A stretch of DNA of 64,000 nucleotides from Candidatus Microbacterium phytovorans (GCA_029202445.1 CP119321.1:496001-560000), one strand, 5' to 3'. Counted from the first letter of the stretch, positions 45,222 to 54,796 are shown. Notes: generated by a model from the letters alone, not told the origin. Numbers and translations are program-made.

Positions 45222-45781
45222 TGACCCCCCACACGTTCCGGAGAGATGAAGGAGGAGTGACCATGATCGAACTCATCGTCACCATCGTCATCGCCGGCAT
45301 GTTCGTGGGGTTCCTCGCGCTCATGTTCGTCAACGGACTCCAGGCGCAGGAGCAGGCCACCGCCCGCGACACCGCGACAGGCCGCGCCAACGTCGTCTCC
45401 TCGCAGCTTCACTCGTCGATCCGCCACGCCGCGACCATCCGGGTGAGCGAGAGCGGCACGCGCGTCGACGCGACCGTTGCGCAGGTCTCCTCGACCCTCA
45501 CGTGGGAGTGCCGTGCCTGGAAGCTCTCCGGCGGCTCCCTCTACTACAGCGTCGGCGCCACCGCGCGACCCGCCAACATCGTCACCGGCCGCAACCCCAT
45601 CGCCACCGGACTCACCGGCATCCTCGGTTCGGGGGCGGGTTTCCAGCAGGGGACCGGCAGCGTCGAGGCGCAGAAGCGCCTGACGATCGGCATCGACGTC
45701 GCCGCGGGCGGCCAGACCGTCCGCCTGTCGGACGCCGTCACCGCCCAGGTCGTCATCCAGGGAAGCGCACCGACATGCTGA
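45221..45781 (+). CDS. pilW: Minor prepilin, PilW-like
   Basis: The 186-residue protein has the leader MTPHTFRRDEGG and the N-terminal helix VTMIELIVTIVIAGMFVGFL with Glu at mature position 5. A long head domain follows with an Ala/Arg-rich helix (ATARDTATGRANVVSSQLHSS) and beta segments. It is the third prepilin in the operon and overlaps the next gene by 7 bp. Assignment to PilW rests on position and size. Confidence 0.85.
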   Translation: MTPHTFRRDEGGVTMIELIVTIVIAGMFVGFLALMFVNGLQAQEQATARDTATGRANVVSSQLHSSIRHAATIRVSESGTRVDATVAQVSSTLTWECRAWKLSGGSLYYSVGATARPANIVTGRNPIATGLTGILGSGAGFQQGTGSVEAQKRLTIGIDVAAGGQTVRLSDAVTAQVVIQGSAPTC

Positions 45782-47331
45782 GCCGTCTCCAGCGTCTGCT
45801 GCGCAGCGACGAGGGTTCTTCGCTCGTCGCGGTGCTCGTCGTGATGCTCGTCCTCACCATCGGCGGTCTCGCCCTCGCGACCATCGTGACGAACACGACC
45901 GGAATCGTCGTCGACACCCGCAGCCAGTCGCAGTCGCGCGTCACCGCGGACGCCGGGCTCGCCGAGGTCGTCGCGAGCCTCAAGCGCGGCGAGGTCGCCT
46001 GCGGCGCGACCGGTCACAACGTGGCGGTCGACGGCACCGGTTCGCTCCAGTACGACTACGCCGTCACCTGCGGCTCCGGATTTGCGACGGTGCGCGTGAA
46101 CTCCGCCGTGAACGGAGCGCGCACGGCCGTCCAGTCCGTCTACGCGCAGGCTCCCGCCACCAGCTCCGGCGGAGACATGGTCTTCTTCGGGAGCGGCAAC
46201 GTCACCTTCACCTCCGAAGTGAAGACCTCCGCCGACGGCAGACTGCTCAACATCGTCGTGCCGCAGGCGTCGTTCACGTGCCAGTCACTCATCCCGGGGA
46301 ACATCACGGCCCGCGGCACCGTCAGCGCGAACGGCGGCTGCACGATCAAGGGCACGGTGACCTCCGCCGCGGGCGTCCTCGACATGTGCTGCGGCAGCGA
46401 CACGATCGAGGGCAACGTCGCGACCTCGGGAACCGGCTCGAGCACCGTGCGCGGCACCCTCAAGGGGAGCCTGCACACCAACGGCGAGATCGCCTTCGGC
46501 TGGGAGGGCAAGCAGGTCGCGGGCGCCGTCATCGCCAACGGCAACGTGCAGCTCGGCAACGTGCGCATCAACGGAAGTCTCACGATGCCGTCCGCCCGCA
46601 CGCTCTCGATGCAGAGCGGAACGATCGTCGGCGGCACCGTGCGCCCGACGACCGTCGCCGGCCCGACGGCGCCCACGCTTCCCGGCTGGTTCGAGTACAA
46701 GTTCAAGACCTCCGACTGGCCCGGCTATCAGGTGGTCACCCTGAAGACCTCGGGCACGGCGAGCGACACGTGCAACGGCTTCAACAGCTCGCCCGGCGCG
46801 GCGTGGACGTCGTTGCAGACGTACACGAGCCCCGTCATCATCGACGCGCGCGCCTGCTCCACCCTGAGCAGCAACAACGGGAGCAAGCCCACGGTGGGCA
46901 TCAAGACCAACGTCGTGCTGCTCGCCAAGAAGTTCGACCTCTCCGGGCTCACCGTGAAGGCGGGCACCGGTGTGGCCGGCAAGCCCAAGTTCTGGGTCAT
47001 GACGGAGGACCCCACGCCCACCGACGCCGCGCCTACGTGCGGATCGGGGTACGGCGAACTGCTCATCAACGGCACCGTCACCGATCTCACGGTGAAGGCG
47101 ATGGCCTACTCGCCGTGCAAGATCAGCGTCGCCGGCGGCGCCTACGGACTCCAGGACAAGTGGAACGGCTCGTTCTACGGCGGCGGCTGGAGCTACGGCG
47201 GCGGACTCACCTTCACCGCCGACCCCATCGGGGTCCCCGGCATGGGTATCAGCGAGAGCGGCTCCTCGGGCAGCGGCGGCATCGGTGGATTGATCTCATC
47301 GCGAGACGTCCCTTACGAGACGATCAACTGA
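45775..47331 (+). CDS. pilX: Large PilX/GspK-like minor pilin with beta-helix head
   Basis: The 518-residue protein has a leader ending SDEG followed by SSLVAVLVVMLVLTIGGLALATIV. Mature position 5 is Ala instead of Glu, which is seen in tip pseudopilins such as GspK. Residues about 130-290 are repeated short strands (GNITARGTVSANGGCTIKGT, GNVQLGNVRINGSLTM) resembling a bactofilin-type right-handed beta-helix. A Cys-containing C-terminal part ends in a Gly/Ser-rich tail. It may form the pilus tip or an adhesin; that is inference. Confidence 0.78.
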   Translation: MLSRLQRLLRSDEGSSLVAVLVVMLVLTIGGLALATIVTNTTGIVVDTRSQSQSRVTADAGLAEVVASLKRGEVACGATGHNVAVDGTGSLQYDYAVTCGSGFATVRVNSAVNGARTAVQSVYAQAPATSSGGDMVFFGSGNVTFTSEVKTSADGRLLNIVVPQASFTCQSLIPGNITARGTVSANGGCTIKGTVTSAAGVLDMCCGSDTIEGNVATSGTGSSTVRGTLKGSLHTNGEIAFGWEGKQVAGAVIANGNVQLGNVRINGSLTMPSARTLSMQSGTIVGGTVRPTTVAGPTAPTLPGWFEYKFKTSDWPGYQVVTLKTSGTASDTCNGFNSSPGAAWTSLQTYTSPVIIDARACSTLSSNNGSKPTVGIKTNVVLLAKKFDLSGLTVKAGTGVAGKPKFWVMTEDPTPTDAAPTCGSGYGELLINGTVTDLTVKAMAYSPCKISVAGGAYGLQDKWNGSFYGGGWSYGGGLTFTADPIGVPGMGISESGSSGSGGIGGLISSRDVPYETIN

Positions 47332-48164
47332 TGTCCACTCTGACTCCCGCCCTCACCGTCTTCCTGCTCGTCTTCGCGGGCCTCCTGGGGCTCGTCATCG
47401 GCTCGTTCCTCAACGTCGTCGTCTACCGCGTGCCGGCCGGCATCCCGCTCACACGCGAGAGCCGCTGCCCGTCCTGCGACGCGCCGGTGCGGCCCTGGCA
47501 GAACGTGCCGCTCGTGTCGTGGGTGCTCCTGCGGGGACGCTGCGCGTCGTGCGGCGCGTCCATCTCCGCCCGGTACCCGCTGGTCGAGCTCGCGACCGGT
47601 CTCGCGTTCCTGGCCGTCGTGTGGGCCTCGCTCGGCTCCGGTGCCGCGGCCTGGTCGCCGGCGACGATCCTTCAGAGCGTCGCCTACCTGTACCTCGCGG
47701 CCATCAGCATCGCGCTGGCCCTCATCGACGCCGACACCCATCGGCTGCCGAACGTGATCGTGCTTCCGGCCTACGCGGTGCTCGCGGTGCTCTTCACGGC
47801 ATCCTGCGTGGTCGGCGCCCCCTGGGAGTCGCTCCTGCGCGCCGCGATCGGGGCCCTTGCCCTCTTCGCCTTCTACGCCGTGCTCCGGCTGGCGCGCCCG
47901 GGCGGCATGGGCGGGGGAGACGTCAAGCTCGCTGGGGTGCTCGGCATCGCGCTCGGATGGCTCGGCTGGGGAACCCTCGTGGTCGGCGCCTTCGCGGCGT
48001 TCGTGCTCGGAGGGCTCATGGCCGTCGTTCTCCTCTTCACACGGCGGGCGGGGCGCAAGACCGCCATACCGTTCGGTCCGTGGATGCTGGCGGGCGCCTG
48101 GGTGGGAATCTTCGCGGGCGAGACCGTCGCTCGTTGGTACGTGGGAATGCTCGTCATCGGCTGA
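47331..48164 (+). CDS. pilD: Prepilin peptidase / N-methyltransferase
   Basis: The 277-residue membrane enzyme cleaves prepilin leaders and methylates the new N-terminus. The cytosolic zinc loop has two CxxC pairs (Cys46/Cys49 and Cys71/Cys74). The catalytic aspartates are in LIDADTHRLPN (Asp133/Asp135 region) and GGGDVKL (Asp197). Eight hydrophobic segments are visible. It has the bifunctional form (with the zinc loop), unlike Tad-type enzymes. The ATG overlaps the pilX stop. Confidence 0.93.
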   Translation: MSTLTPALTVFLLVFAGLLGLVIGSFLNVVVYRVPAGIPLTRESRCPSCDAPVRPWQNVPLVSWVLLRGRCASCGASISARYPLVELATGLAFLAVVWASLGSGAAAWSPATILQSVAYLYLAAISIALALIDADTHRLPNVIVLPAYAVLAVLFTASCVVGAPWESLLRAAIGALALFAFYAVLRLARPGGMGGGDVKLAGVLGIALGWLGWGTLVVGAFAAFVLGGLMAVVLLFTRRAGRKTAIPFGPWMLAGAWVGIFAGETVARWYVGMLVIG

Positions 48165-48192
48165 GCCGGCGGCGGAGAGAAGGGAAGAGAGC

Positions 48193-49242
48193 ATGGCGAA
48201 GACGATCGTCGGGCTCGAGATCACCGAGGAGGGGGTCCGAGCGGCGGAGGTGACCGTCGGGCGCAGCCCGCGCGTGGTCGCGTTCGGTTCGGTGCCGCTC
48301 CCTCCCGGCGCCGCGAAAGACTCCGAGGTGTTCGACACGGATGCCGTCGTGCTGGCGCTGCGTCAGCTGTGGTCGCGGGCGGGCATCAAGAGCAAGAACG
48401 TCGTGCTCGGCATCGGAAGCCGCCGCATCCTCGTTCGCGACTACACCATGCAGGCGATGCGACCCGATCTTCTCGCGCAGGCGCTGCCCTTCCAGGTGCA
48501 GGACCTGCTCCCCGTGCCGGCGGAGCAGGCGGTGCTCGACTTCTACCCGATCTCGCAGCAGGGCGATCAGGTGTCGGGGCTGCTCGTCGCGGCGGTCGCC
48601 GAGACCGTCGACGAGCTCGTCTCGGCCGTGACGAAGGCGAAGCTCACCGTCGACGTGGTCGATCTCGCGCCGTTCGCGCTCGCCCGTGCCGTCACAGCGG
48701 TGGCCGCAGCGGGCGAGACCGTCGCCGCCCTCCACCTCGGCGACCATACGACCTACGTCGTCGTGGTCCAGGACGGCGTGCCGCGGTTCGTGCGCATCAT
48801 CCCGACGGAGATCGTGACGGAGGCCGTGCGCGCGCGGGCGGCAGCCCAGACCGACACGGATGCCGCGGCCCCCGTCGTCGAGGAGCTGCTCGAGACCGTT
48901 CCCCCTGGCGACGCCCCCATGCGGCGCCGCGCCGCGTCGCGCGGGACGGGCCGCACCCTCACCATGAGCGACGCAGACGTACGCGACGTCGTGGCACGGT
49001 TGGGGAGCACGCTCCGCTTCTACGCCGACCGATCGGCCGACGCCCCCGTGACCCGCGTGCTCGTCAGCGGCGCCGGCGTGGCCGTCGACGGCATCGTGGC
49101 GTCTCTCGCGGCGAGCCTCCCGATGCCGGTGCACCCGGTGGGGCTGTCCAGCGTCGTCGAGACCAAGGTCGCCGCTCCGGTCGGCGACGTCGACTTCGAT
49201 CTCGTCCCGACGGTCGGGCTCGCGCTGGGAGGCGGACGCTGA
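48193..49242 (+). CDS. pilM: Type IV pilus assembly protein PilM
   Basis: The 349-residue cytosolic protein has an actin/FtsA-like fold: IVGLEITEEGVRAAEV at the start, the segment VLGIGSRRILVRDY and a C-terminal VLVSGAGVAVDGIV. PilM binds the cytosolic N-terminus of PilN and links the assembly platform to ATPases. AGGGAAGAGAG precedes the ATG. About 30 bp separate it from pilD, and it overlaps pilN by one base (TGATG). Confidence 0.9.
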   Translation: MAKTIVGLEITEEGVRAAEVTVGRSPRVVAFGSVPLPPGAAKDSEVFDTDAVVLALRQLWSRAGIKSKNVVLGIGSRRILVRDYTMQAMRPDLLAQALPFQVQDLLPVPAEQAVLDFYPISQQGDQVSGLLVAAVAETVDELVSAVTKAKLTVDVVDLAPFALARAVTAVAAAGETVAALHLGDHTTYVVVVQDGVPRFVRIIPTEIVTEAVRARAAAQTDTDAAAPVVEELLETVPPGDAPMRRRAASRGTGRTLTMSDADVRDVVARLGSTLRFYADRSADAPVTRVLVSGAGVAVDGIVASLAASLPMPVHPVGLSSVVETKVAAPVGDVDFDLVPTVGLALGGGR

Positions 49243-49889
49243 TGGCACTACGTTCCGTGACGCCCGCACTGGCTCTCGGCGGCGCTCCGCGTGTCAACCT
49301 CATGCCCCGCGCCGCGATCGAACGGCGCCAGCGTGCGACGCTCTTGCGGCAGTGGATCTGGGTGCTCGCCGCCACCCTGCTGGTCATCGCTATCGTGAGC
49401 GCCGGCGCCTACACGCTCCAGGCGGCCGCGCAGCAGCGGCTCGACGCGGAGCAGGCCCGTACCGACGGGCTCCTCACCGAGCTGGCAGGCCTCCAGCCCG
49501 TCCGCACCAAGCTCGCACTGCAGACCGATCTCACCGACTTCCGCAGCCGCGCGATGGGAACGGACATCGCGTGGACACCCGTCATCGCCGAGTTCACCCG
49601 GGCGCTGCCGGACGGGCTGTACTTCGAGGGCTGGGACCTCTCGCCCGGCGGCCTCCTCCAGGGCGATGACCCCGCCGCGGAGATCGGGCTGCAGGGAGAT
49701 CTGCTCCTGACCGGGGGAGACCCGCGCGACATGGCTCCGCTCATCCGTTCCATCCGTGCCCTGCCGGGCGTGCTCGACGCCGACGGCTGGACGCAGAGCT
49801 TCGAGGAGAACAGCTATCACCACGTGGTGAGGGTCACCCTCGACCAATCCGTCTACACGGGCGCCTTCGCGACGGAGAGCGACGGATGA
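49242..49889 (+). CDS. pilN: Type IV pilus assembly protein PilN
   Basis: The 215-residue protein has the PilM-binding motif GAPRVNLMPRAAIERRQR near residue 15, one membrane helix (QWIWVLAATLLVIAIVSAG) and a coiled coil followed by a ferredoxin-like domain. The INLLP motif of classical PilN appears as VNLMP. It overlaps pilM and pilO by 1-4 bases. Confidence 0.88.
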   Translation: MALRSVTPALALGGAPRVNLMPRAAIERRQRATLLRQWIWVLAATLLVIAIVSAGAYTLQAAAQQRLDAEQARTDGLLTELAGLQPVRTKLALQTDLTDFRSRAMGTDIAWTPVIAEFTRALPDGLYFEGWDLSPGGLLQGDDPAAEIGLQGDLLLTGGDPRDMAPLIRSIRALPGVLDADGWTQSFEENSYHHVVRVTLDQSVYTGAFATESDG

Positions 49890-50650
49890 ACGCCAGCAAG
49901 CAGCTCGTCAACCTCGCCGGCACGCTGGTCGTCGTGATCCTCCTCGTGGCCGGTGTGGTCTTGGTCGCGCTTCCCTTCTACAGCGAATCGCTAGCGATCG
50001 ACAGTCAGAAGCGCACCGTCGCGCAGAGCAACTCGACGTACGAGCAGCAGATCGCCCGCCTGTCCGCCGCCGAGGAGGACATCGCCGCGGTCGACGAAGA
50101 CCTCGCCACGCTGCGGACCGAGATCGCCAGCTCCCCGCGCCTCGACGAGGTGCACTCCCTGATCGCCCGCTCCGCCGCGCGGGTCGACGCCCGCGTCGAG
50201 TCGATCGCCGCCGAACCCGCAGAGTCGTGGCTGGCGCGCGACGTCATCGACGAGGAAGGCGTCGCGGTCGCCGCGGAGGAGGAGCCGGCCGACACCGCCG
50301 CCTCGCCGACCCCCGCCGCGACCGACGGCGACGGCGGCGACGGCGAGTCCGCTCCGGCGGCGGAGCCGGAGACGCCCGCGACGGAGCTCACTCCCCAGCA
50401 GCAGGTGCTCCTCACGATCACCCTCGACATGACCCTGCCGTTCCTCGGCGGAGGCGACGAGGGCACCGACGTCGAGGACAGCACGGATATCGACGAGGAG
50501 ACCCTCACCTCCACCGCGAAGCGGGTCTCGGCGTTCGTCGATGGTCTCCGCGCGGGGCCACGGCTCGTCTCGATCATCGATGTGAACTTCGCGGACGGGA
50601 AAGTCGTCGTGTCCGCGCTCGCGTTCTTCCAGACAGAGGATGCCTCATGA
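49886..50650 (+). CDS. pilO: Type IV pilus assembly protein PilO
   Basis: The 254-residue protein has one N-terminal membrane helix (LAGTLVVVILLVAGVVLVAL), a coiled coil (STYEQQIARLSAAEEDIAAV) and a C-terminal domain interrupted by a long acidic Ala/Pro/Glu-rich insertion (about 127-170). PilO dimerises with PilN. The acidic insert is not typical of proteobacterial PilO. Assignment rests on membrane topology and order pilM-N-O-T-C. Confidence 0.8.
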   Translation: MNASKQLVNLAGTLVVVILLVAGVVLVALPFYSESLAIDSQKRTVAQSNSTYEQQIARLSAAEEDIAAVDEDLATLRTEIASSPRLDEVHSLIARSAARVDARVESIAAEPAESWLARDVIDEEGVAVAAEEEPADTAASPTPAATDGDGGDGESAPAAEPETPATELTPQQQVLLTITLDMTLPFLGGGDEGTDVEDSTDIDEETLTSTAKRVSAFVDGLRAGPRLVSIIDVNFADGKVVVSALAFFQTEDAS

Positions 50651-51792
50651 CTCAGAATGTCGCCCCCCTGCAGGGCCTGCTCGCCGTCGCCGCCCGGTCG
50701 CGTGCATCGGATGTGCACCTCACCGCGAACCACCCGCCGCAGATGCGTGTGGACGGAGACCTGGAGACGATCCCCGGCTACGAACAGCCCACGTCGACGA
50801 ACTGGCTCGAGTCCGCCATCGGCGGCATCCTGTCCAACGACCAGGTCGCCGAGTTCCGCACCTCGGGCGAGGTCGACCTGTCGATCACCGTGCCCGATGT
50901 CGCACGATTCCGCGTCAACATCTTCCGCCAGCTCGGCCAGGTCGCCGTCGCGCTCCGTTTCATCCCGGACCGGATCAAGAGCTTCGACGAACTGGGTGTG
51001 CCCCGCGTCGCGGCCGACCTCGTCATGAAGCCGCGCGGACTCGTCCTCGTGACGGGACCGACCGGATCGGGCAAGTCCACCACGCTCGCGTCGATGATCG
51101 ACGTCGTCAACCGCACCAAGCCCGCGCACATCGTGACCGTCGAAGACCCGGTGGAGTTCCAGCACACGAGCAAGCGCGCACTCATCCACCAGCGCGAGAT
51201 CGGGAGCGACACGGCATCCTTCTCCGAAGCGCTCCGACGCGTGCTGCGCCAGGACCCGGACATCATCCTCATCGGTGAGCTCCGCGATCCGGAGTCGATC
51301 TCGACGGCGCTGACTGCGGCCGAGACCGGCCACCTCGTCATGTCGACGCTGCACACCCAGAGCGCGGCGAAGTCCATCAACCGCATCGTCGATGCGTTCC
51401 CCTCGGATCAGCAGAATCAGGTGCGCACCCAGCTGGGTGACACGCTCCGGGGGATCATCACCCAGACGCTGCTTCCACGTGCGCAGTCGGAAGGACGGGT
51501 GATCGCCACCGAAGTGCTCGTGAACACGCCGGCGATCGCGAACCTCATCCGCGAGGGGGAGGTGAGCCAGATCTACTCGATGTTGCAGGCAGGCGGTTCG
51601 CTGGGCATGCACACGCTCGACCAGGACCTGCAGCGGCTTGTCGCGGACGGGTCGATCTCGCTCGCTCTGGCCCGCGAGATCGCGGAAGACCCGAAGTCGT
51701 TCGACGACACGCGCGTGCGCCCGGTGGACTACGACGCGGAGGCGTGGACCATGCACGCGTCGGAGCGCGCCTCGGTGGGTTGGGGCAACTGA
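50647..51792 (+). CDS. pilT: Type IV pilus retraction ATPase PilT
   Basis: The 381-residue secretion ATPase has the N-terminal SRASDVHLTANHPPQMRVDG, Walker A GPTGSGKST (about 137-145), the Asp box VTVEDPVEFQH, Walker B IILIGELRDPES and the His box THTQ-like STLHTQSAAK. The AIRNLIRE hallmark of retraction ATPases appears as AIANLIREGE. It starts four bases before the pilO stop. Its presence suggests retractile pili and possible twitching or DNA uptake. Confidence 0.92.
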   Translation: MTQNVAPLQGLLAVAARSRASDVHLTANHPPQMRVDGDLETIPGYEQPTSTNWLESAIGGILSNDQVAEFRTSGEVDLSITVPDVARFRVNIFRQLGQVAVALRFIPDRIKSFDELGVPRVAADLVMKPRGLVLVTGPTGSGKSTTLASMIDVVNRTKPAHIVTVEDPVEFQHTSKRALIHQREIGSDTASFSEALRRVLRQDPDIILIGELRDPESISTALTAAETGHLVMSTLHTQSAAKSINRIVDAFPSDQQNQVRTQLGDTLRGIITQTLLPRAQSEGRVIATEVLVNTPAIANLIREGEVSQIYSMLQAGGSLGMHTLDQDLQRLVADGSISLALAREIAEDPKSFDDTRVRPVDYDAEAWTMHASERASVGWGN

Positions 51793-53030
51793 TGTCGCTC
51801 ATCGAGGAATACACCTACCGTGCCGTCGACGCGACCGGCGGCGGCGTCGTCAAGGGCACGATCGAAGCGTCGAGCGACACCGCGGTGGCCGCCAAGCTCC
51901 GCGCGCAGGGGCTGACGCCGCTCGAGGTGGCCCTGACGTCGAAGACGGGTCTCAACCGAGAGATCTCGCTCCCGGGGTTCGTCAAGCGCGTGAAGGTCGC
52001 GACACTCGCCGTCTTCGCCAAGCAGATGGCCGGGCTCATCAACGCGGGCCTCCCGCTCATGCGCACCCTCTCGATCCTCATCGATCAGTCGGAAGACCGG
52101 ATGCTGCGCGACGCGCTCGTCAAGGTCCATGGCGCGGTGGAATCGGGCAGTGCGTTCTCGGCAGCGCTCGGACAGCATCCCGACGTGTTCCCGCCGCTCA
52201 TGGTGAGCATGGTGAGGGTCGGTGAGTCGGGCGGCTTCCTCGGTCAGGCCCTCACGACGGTCGCCGACACGTACAAGAACGAGGCGGAGCTGCAGGACAA
52301 GATCAAGTCGGCGACGACGTACCCGCTGATCGTCCTCAGCATCGCGATCCTCGGCGTGATCGCCATGGTGACCTTCGTGGTGCCGATCTTCGAGGGGATG
52401 TTCAAGAACCTCGGGTCGGAGCTGCCGCTTCCCACCCAGATCATCGTCTCCATCTCGAACAACATGTTCTGGATCTTCCCCCTCCTGCTCGTCGTCGGCG
52501 TCGTCGGGTGGCTGTGGTGGATGAAGAACCGGAACGAGGAGGCGGTCCGCAAGGCGGTCGATCCTCTGAAGCTGCGGCTGCCGATCTTCGGTCCGCTCGC
52601 GACCAAGATCGCCGTCGCCCGGTTCAGCCGCGGCCTCTCGATGATGCTGAAGGCGGGCGTGCCGCTCGTGCAGGCGCTCGCGATCGTCGGTTCAGCGGCG
52701 AACAACCACAAGATCGAAGAGGCCGTCCGCGCCGTTCAAGAGTCCGTCAAGCAGGGGAAGTCGTTCTCCGCCCCTCTGGCCAAGGCCGGGGTCTTCCCGC
52801 CGATGGTCGCGCAGATGGCGGCGGTGGGCGAGGAGTCGGGCACGCTGCCCGACATGCTGGCCAGCATCGCCGACTTCTACGAGGGCGAGGTCCAGACCGC
52901 CACGGAGCAGCTCACCTCCGCCATCGAACCCATCCTCATCGTCGGCATCGGCATCATCATCGGCGGCATGGTCATCTCGCTGTACCTGCCGATCTTCTCG
53001 ATCTACGGAGAGCTCGGACAATCCGGCTGA
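51792..53030 (+). CDS. pilC: Inner-membrane platform protein PilC
   Basis: The 412-residue protein has the N-terminal YTYRAVDATGGGVVKGTIEA, the first GSPII_F domain (VFAKQMAGLINAGLPLMRTLSIL) and a second one (FSRGLSMMLKAGVPLVQALAIVG), with three membrane helices. GspF/PilC forms the base on which pilins are inserted. It overlaps pilT by one base and ends the plus-strand operon. A strong terminator follows. Confidence 0.92.
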   Translation: MSLIEEYTYRAVDATGGGVVKGTIEASSDTAVAAKLRAQGLTPLEVALTSKTGLNREISLPGFVKRVKVATLAVFAKQMAGLINAGLPLMRTLSILIDQSEDRMLRDALVKVHGAVESGSAFSAALGQHPDVFPPLMVSMVRVGESGGFLGQALTTVADTYKNEAELQDKIKSATTYPLIVLSIAILGVIAMVTFVVPIFEGMFKNLGSELPLPTQIIVSISNNMFWIFPLLLVVGVVGWLWWMKNRNEEAVRKAVDPLKLRLPIFGPLATKIAVARFSRGLSMMLKAGVPLVQALAIVGSAANNHKIEEAVRAVQESVKQGKSFSAPLAKAGVFPPMVAQMAAVGEESGTLPDMLASIADFYEGEVQTATEQLTSAIEPILIVGIGIIIGGMVISLYLPIFSIYGELGQSG

Positions 53031-53044
53031 CTCCGTCACAGACG

Positions 53045-53090
53045 GCAGGGCGCGCGGAACTGGGGAGGGACGCGCGCCCTGCTCTTTCTC
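53045..53090. terminator. Bidirectional terminator between pilC and pilB
   Basis: Perfect 12-bp stem gcagggcgcgcg / cgcgcgccctgc with a 14-nt loop, followed by tctttctcc. It lies between convergent genes. Confidence 0.9.
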
Positions 53091-53105
53091 CTCGGCAACG
53101 AGGTG

Positions 53106-54773
53106 TCAGAGCGAAACCCGCATGACCTCTTCGATGGTCGTGATGCCTTCGGCGACCTTGCTGAAGCCGTCTTCCCGGAGGGAGATCATGCCCTCCTCCA
53201 GCGCCGTCGACCGCAGCTCCGTTCCCGTGGCGTGCGTGACGACGAGCTGCTCGAGCTTCTCGGTCACCTCCATCACCTCGTGCAGCGCCACCCGGCCGCG
53301 GTAGCCGGTGCCGGAGCACTCCTGGCATCCCACCGCTCGGTAGAGCACGGGCGGATCGAGCGGATTATGGGGGAATCGCACCGAAGAGAGCACCTCGCGC
53401 GTCTCTGTATACGCCTCGCGGCATTTCATACAGAGGCGCCTGGCGAGGCGCTGCGCGACCACGGCCGACAGCGCCGTACCCACGAGGTAGGGCTCGCAGC
53501 CGACCTCGACGAGACGTGTGAGGGCACTAGGGGCGTCGTTGGTGTGCAGCGTCGACAGCACGAGGTGTCCCGTGAGGGCCGCCTCGATGGAGATCGTCGC
53601 GGTCTCCTCGTCGCGGATCTCGCCCACGAGCACCACATCGGGGTCCGATCGCAGGATCGAGCGGAGCGCCGCTTGGAAAGTCATGCCGGCGCGGGCATTC
53701 ACCTGCACCTGGTTGATCCCCGCGATCCGGTACTCGACGGGATCTTCGACCGTGATGACGTTGATCCGAGGGTTGGCGACGGTGTTGAGCGCCGTGTACA
53801 GCGTCGTCGACTTGCCGGAGCCCGTGGGGCCGGTGACGAGCACCATGCCGTGCGGGCGCGTGATCGCCGCGCGGAACCTCTGTTCGTTGCGGATCGAGAA
53901 GCGGAGGTCCGACATGGTCAGCGACTGCGCCGAGCTATCGAGGATGCGCATGACGATCTTCTCGCCCCACACCGTCGGCAGTGTCGCGAGACGCAGGTCG
54001 ATCTGGCGGCCGTCGTGGTGCACGGACAGGCGACCGTCCTGAGGCTTGCGTCGCTCGGCGATGTCGACGGATGCCATGATCTTCAGCCGCGAGATGACGC
54101 CGTCCTGGATCGCCCGGTCGGCGCGCTGCATCTCGTGCAGCACCCCGTCGATGCGGTAGCGGACGGTGAGGTTCTTCTCGCCGGGCTCGATGTGGATGTC
54201 GCTGGCCCGGTCGTTGATGGCCTGGGCGATGAGGAGGTTCACGAACCGCACCACCGGCGCGTCGTCGACTTGCTCCTCGATCGATTCGGTGCCGCTCGCC
54301 CCATCGGCGGCGGCGATCTCGCCGATCTGCTCCGAGAGGTCGATGAGCTCTTCGTCCGAACGGAGGAATCGGGAGAAGGCCGTCTCGAGCGCGTCGGCCG
54401 CTACGACGACCGGGCGCACGTTCAGCTCCGTCGCCGTGGCGATGTCGTCGATCGCGATGAGGTCGGTCGGGTCGACCATGCCGATCGTGAGGCTGCGGCG
54501 ACCGCGCTCGATCGGGATGATCTGATAGCGGCGGCAGAGGGTCGGGGGAACGGCGGCGATGACCTCAGCGGTGAGCTCCGCTTCGGGCAGGTCGACGAAC
54601 TTCAGTCCGAGCTGGCGAGCGATGCCCTGCGCGAGCTGCGTCTGAGAGATGAGCTGGGACTCCACGAGCCGTCGACGGAGTTCGGGACCCTCGCCGAATT
54701 CGGCGACGGCATCCCACATGTCGTCTGCACTGACAGCCCCAGATTGCACGAGGCTTTCCGCGAGTCCCTTCAC
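53106..54773 (-). CDS. pilB: Type IV pilus extension ATPase PilB
   Basis: The 555-residue ATPase has an N-terminal MshEN domain (KGLAESLVQSGAVSADDMWDA..., then ARQLGLKFVDLPE), Walker A GPTGSGKSTTLYT, the Asp box, Walker B VVLVGEIRDEETA and a zinc site with CMKC and CQEC. It drives pilus extension. The start is GTG 54773, after GGGAGAGG; upstream open frame has no sensible sequence. It is encoded on the opposite strand, convergent to pilC, so it has separate promoter control. Confidence 0.93.
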   Translation of the reverse strand: MKGLAESLVQSGAVSADDMWDAVAEFGEGPELRRRLVESQLISQTQLAQGIARQLGLKFVDLPEAELTAEVIAAVPPTLCRRYQIIPIERGRRSLTIGMVDPTDLIAIDDIATATELNVRPVVVAADALETAFSRFLRSDEELIDLSEQIGEIAAADGASGTESIEEQVDDAPVVRFVNLLIAQAINDRASDIHIEPGEKNLTVRYRIDGVLHEMQRADRAIQDGVISRLKIMASVDIAERRKPQDGRLSVHHDGRQIDLRLATLPTVWGEKIVMRILDSSAQSLTMSDLRFSIRNEQRFRAAITRPHGMVLVTGPTGSGKSTTLYTALNTVANPRINVITVEDPVEYRIAGINQVQVNARAGMTFQAALRSILRSDPDVVLVGEIRDEETATISIEAALTGHLVLSTLHTNDAPSALTRLVEVGCEPYLVGTALSAVVAQRLARRLCMKCREAYTETREVLSSVRFPHNPLDPPVLYRAVGCQECSGTGYRGRVALHEVMEVTEKLEQLVVTHATGTELRSTALEEGMISLREDGFSKVAEGITTIEEVMRVSL

Positions 54774-54796
54774 GGCGCATCCTCTCCCCGCCTGTA

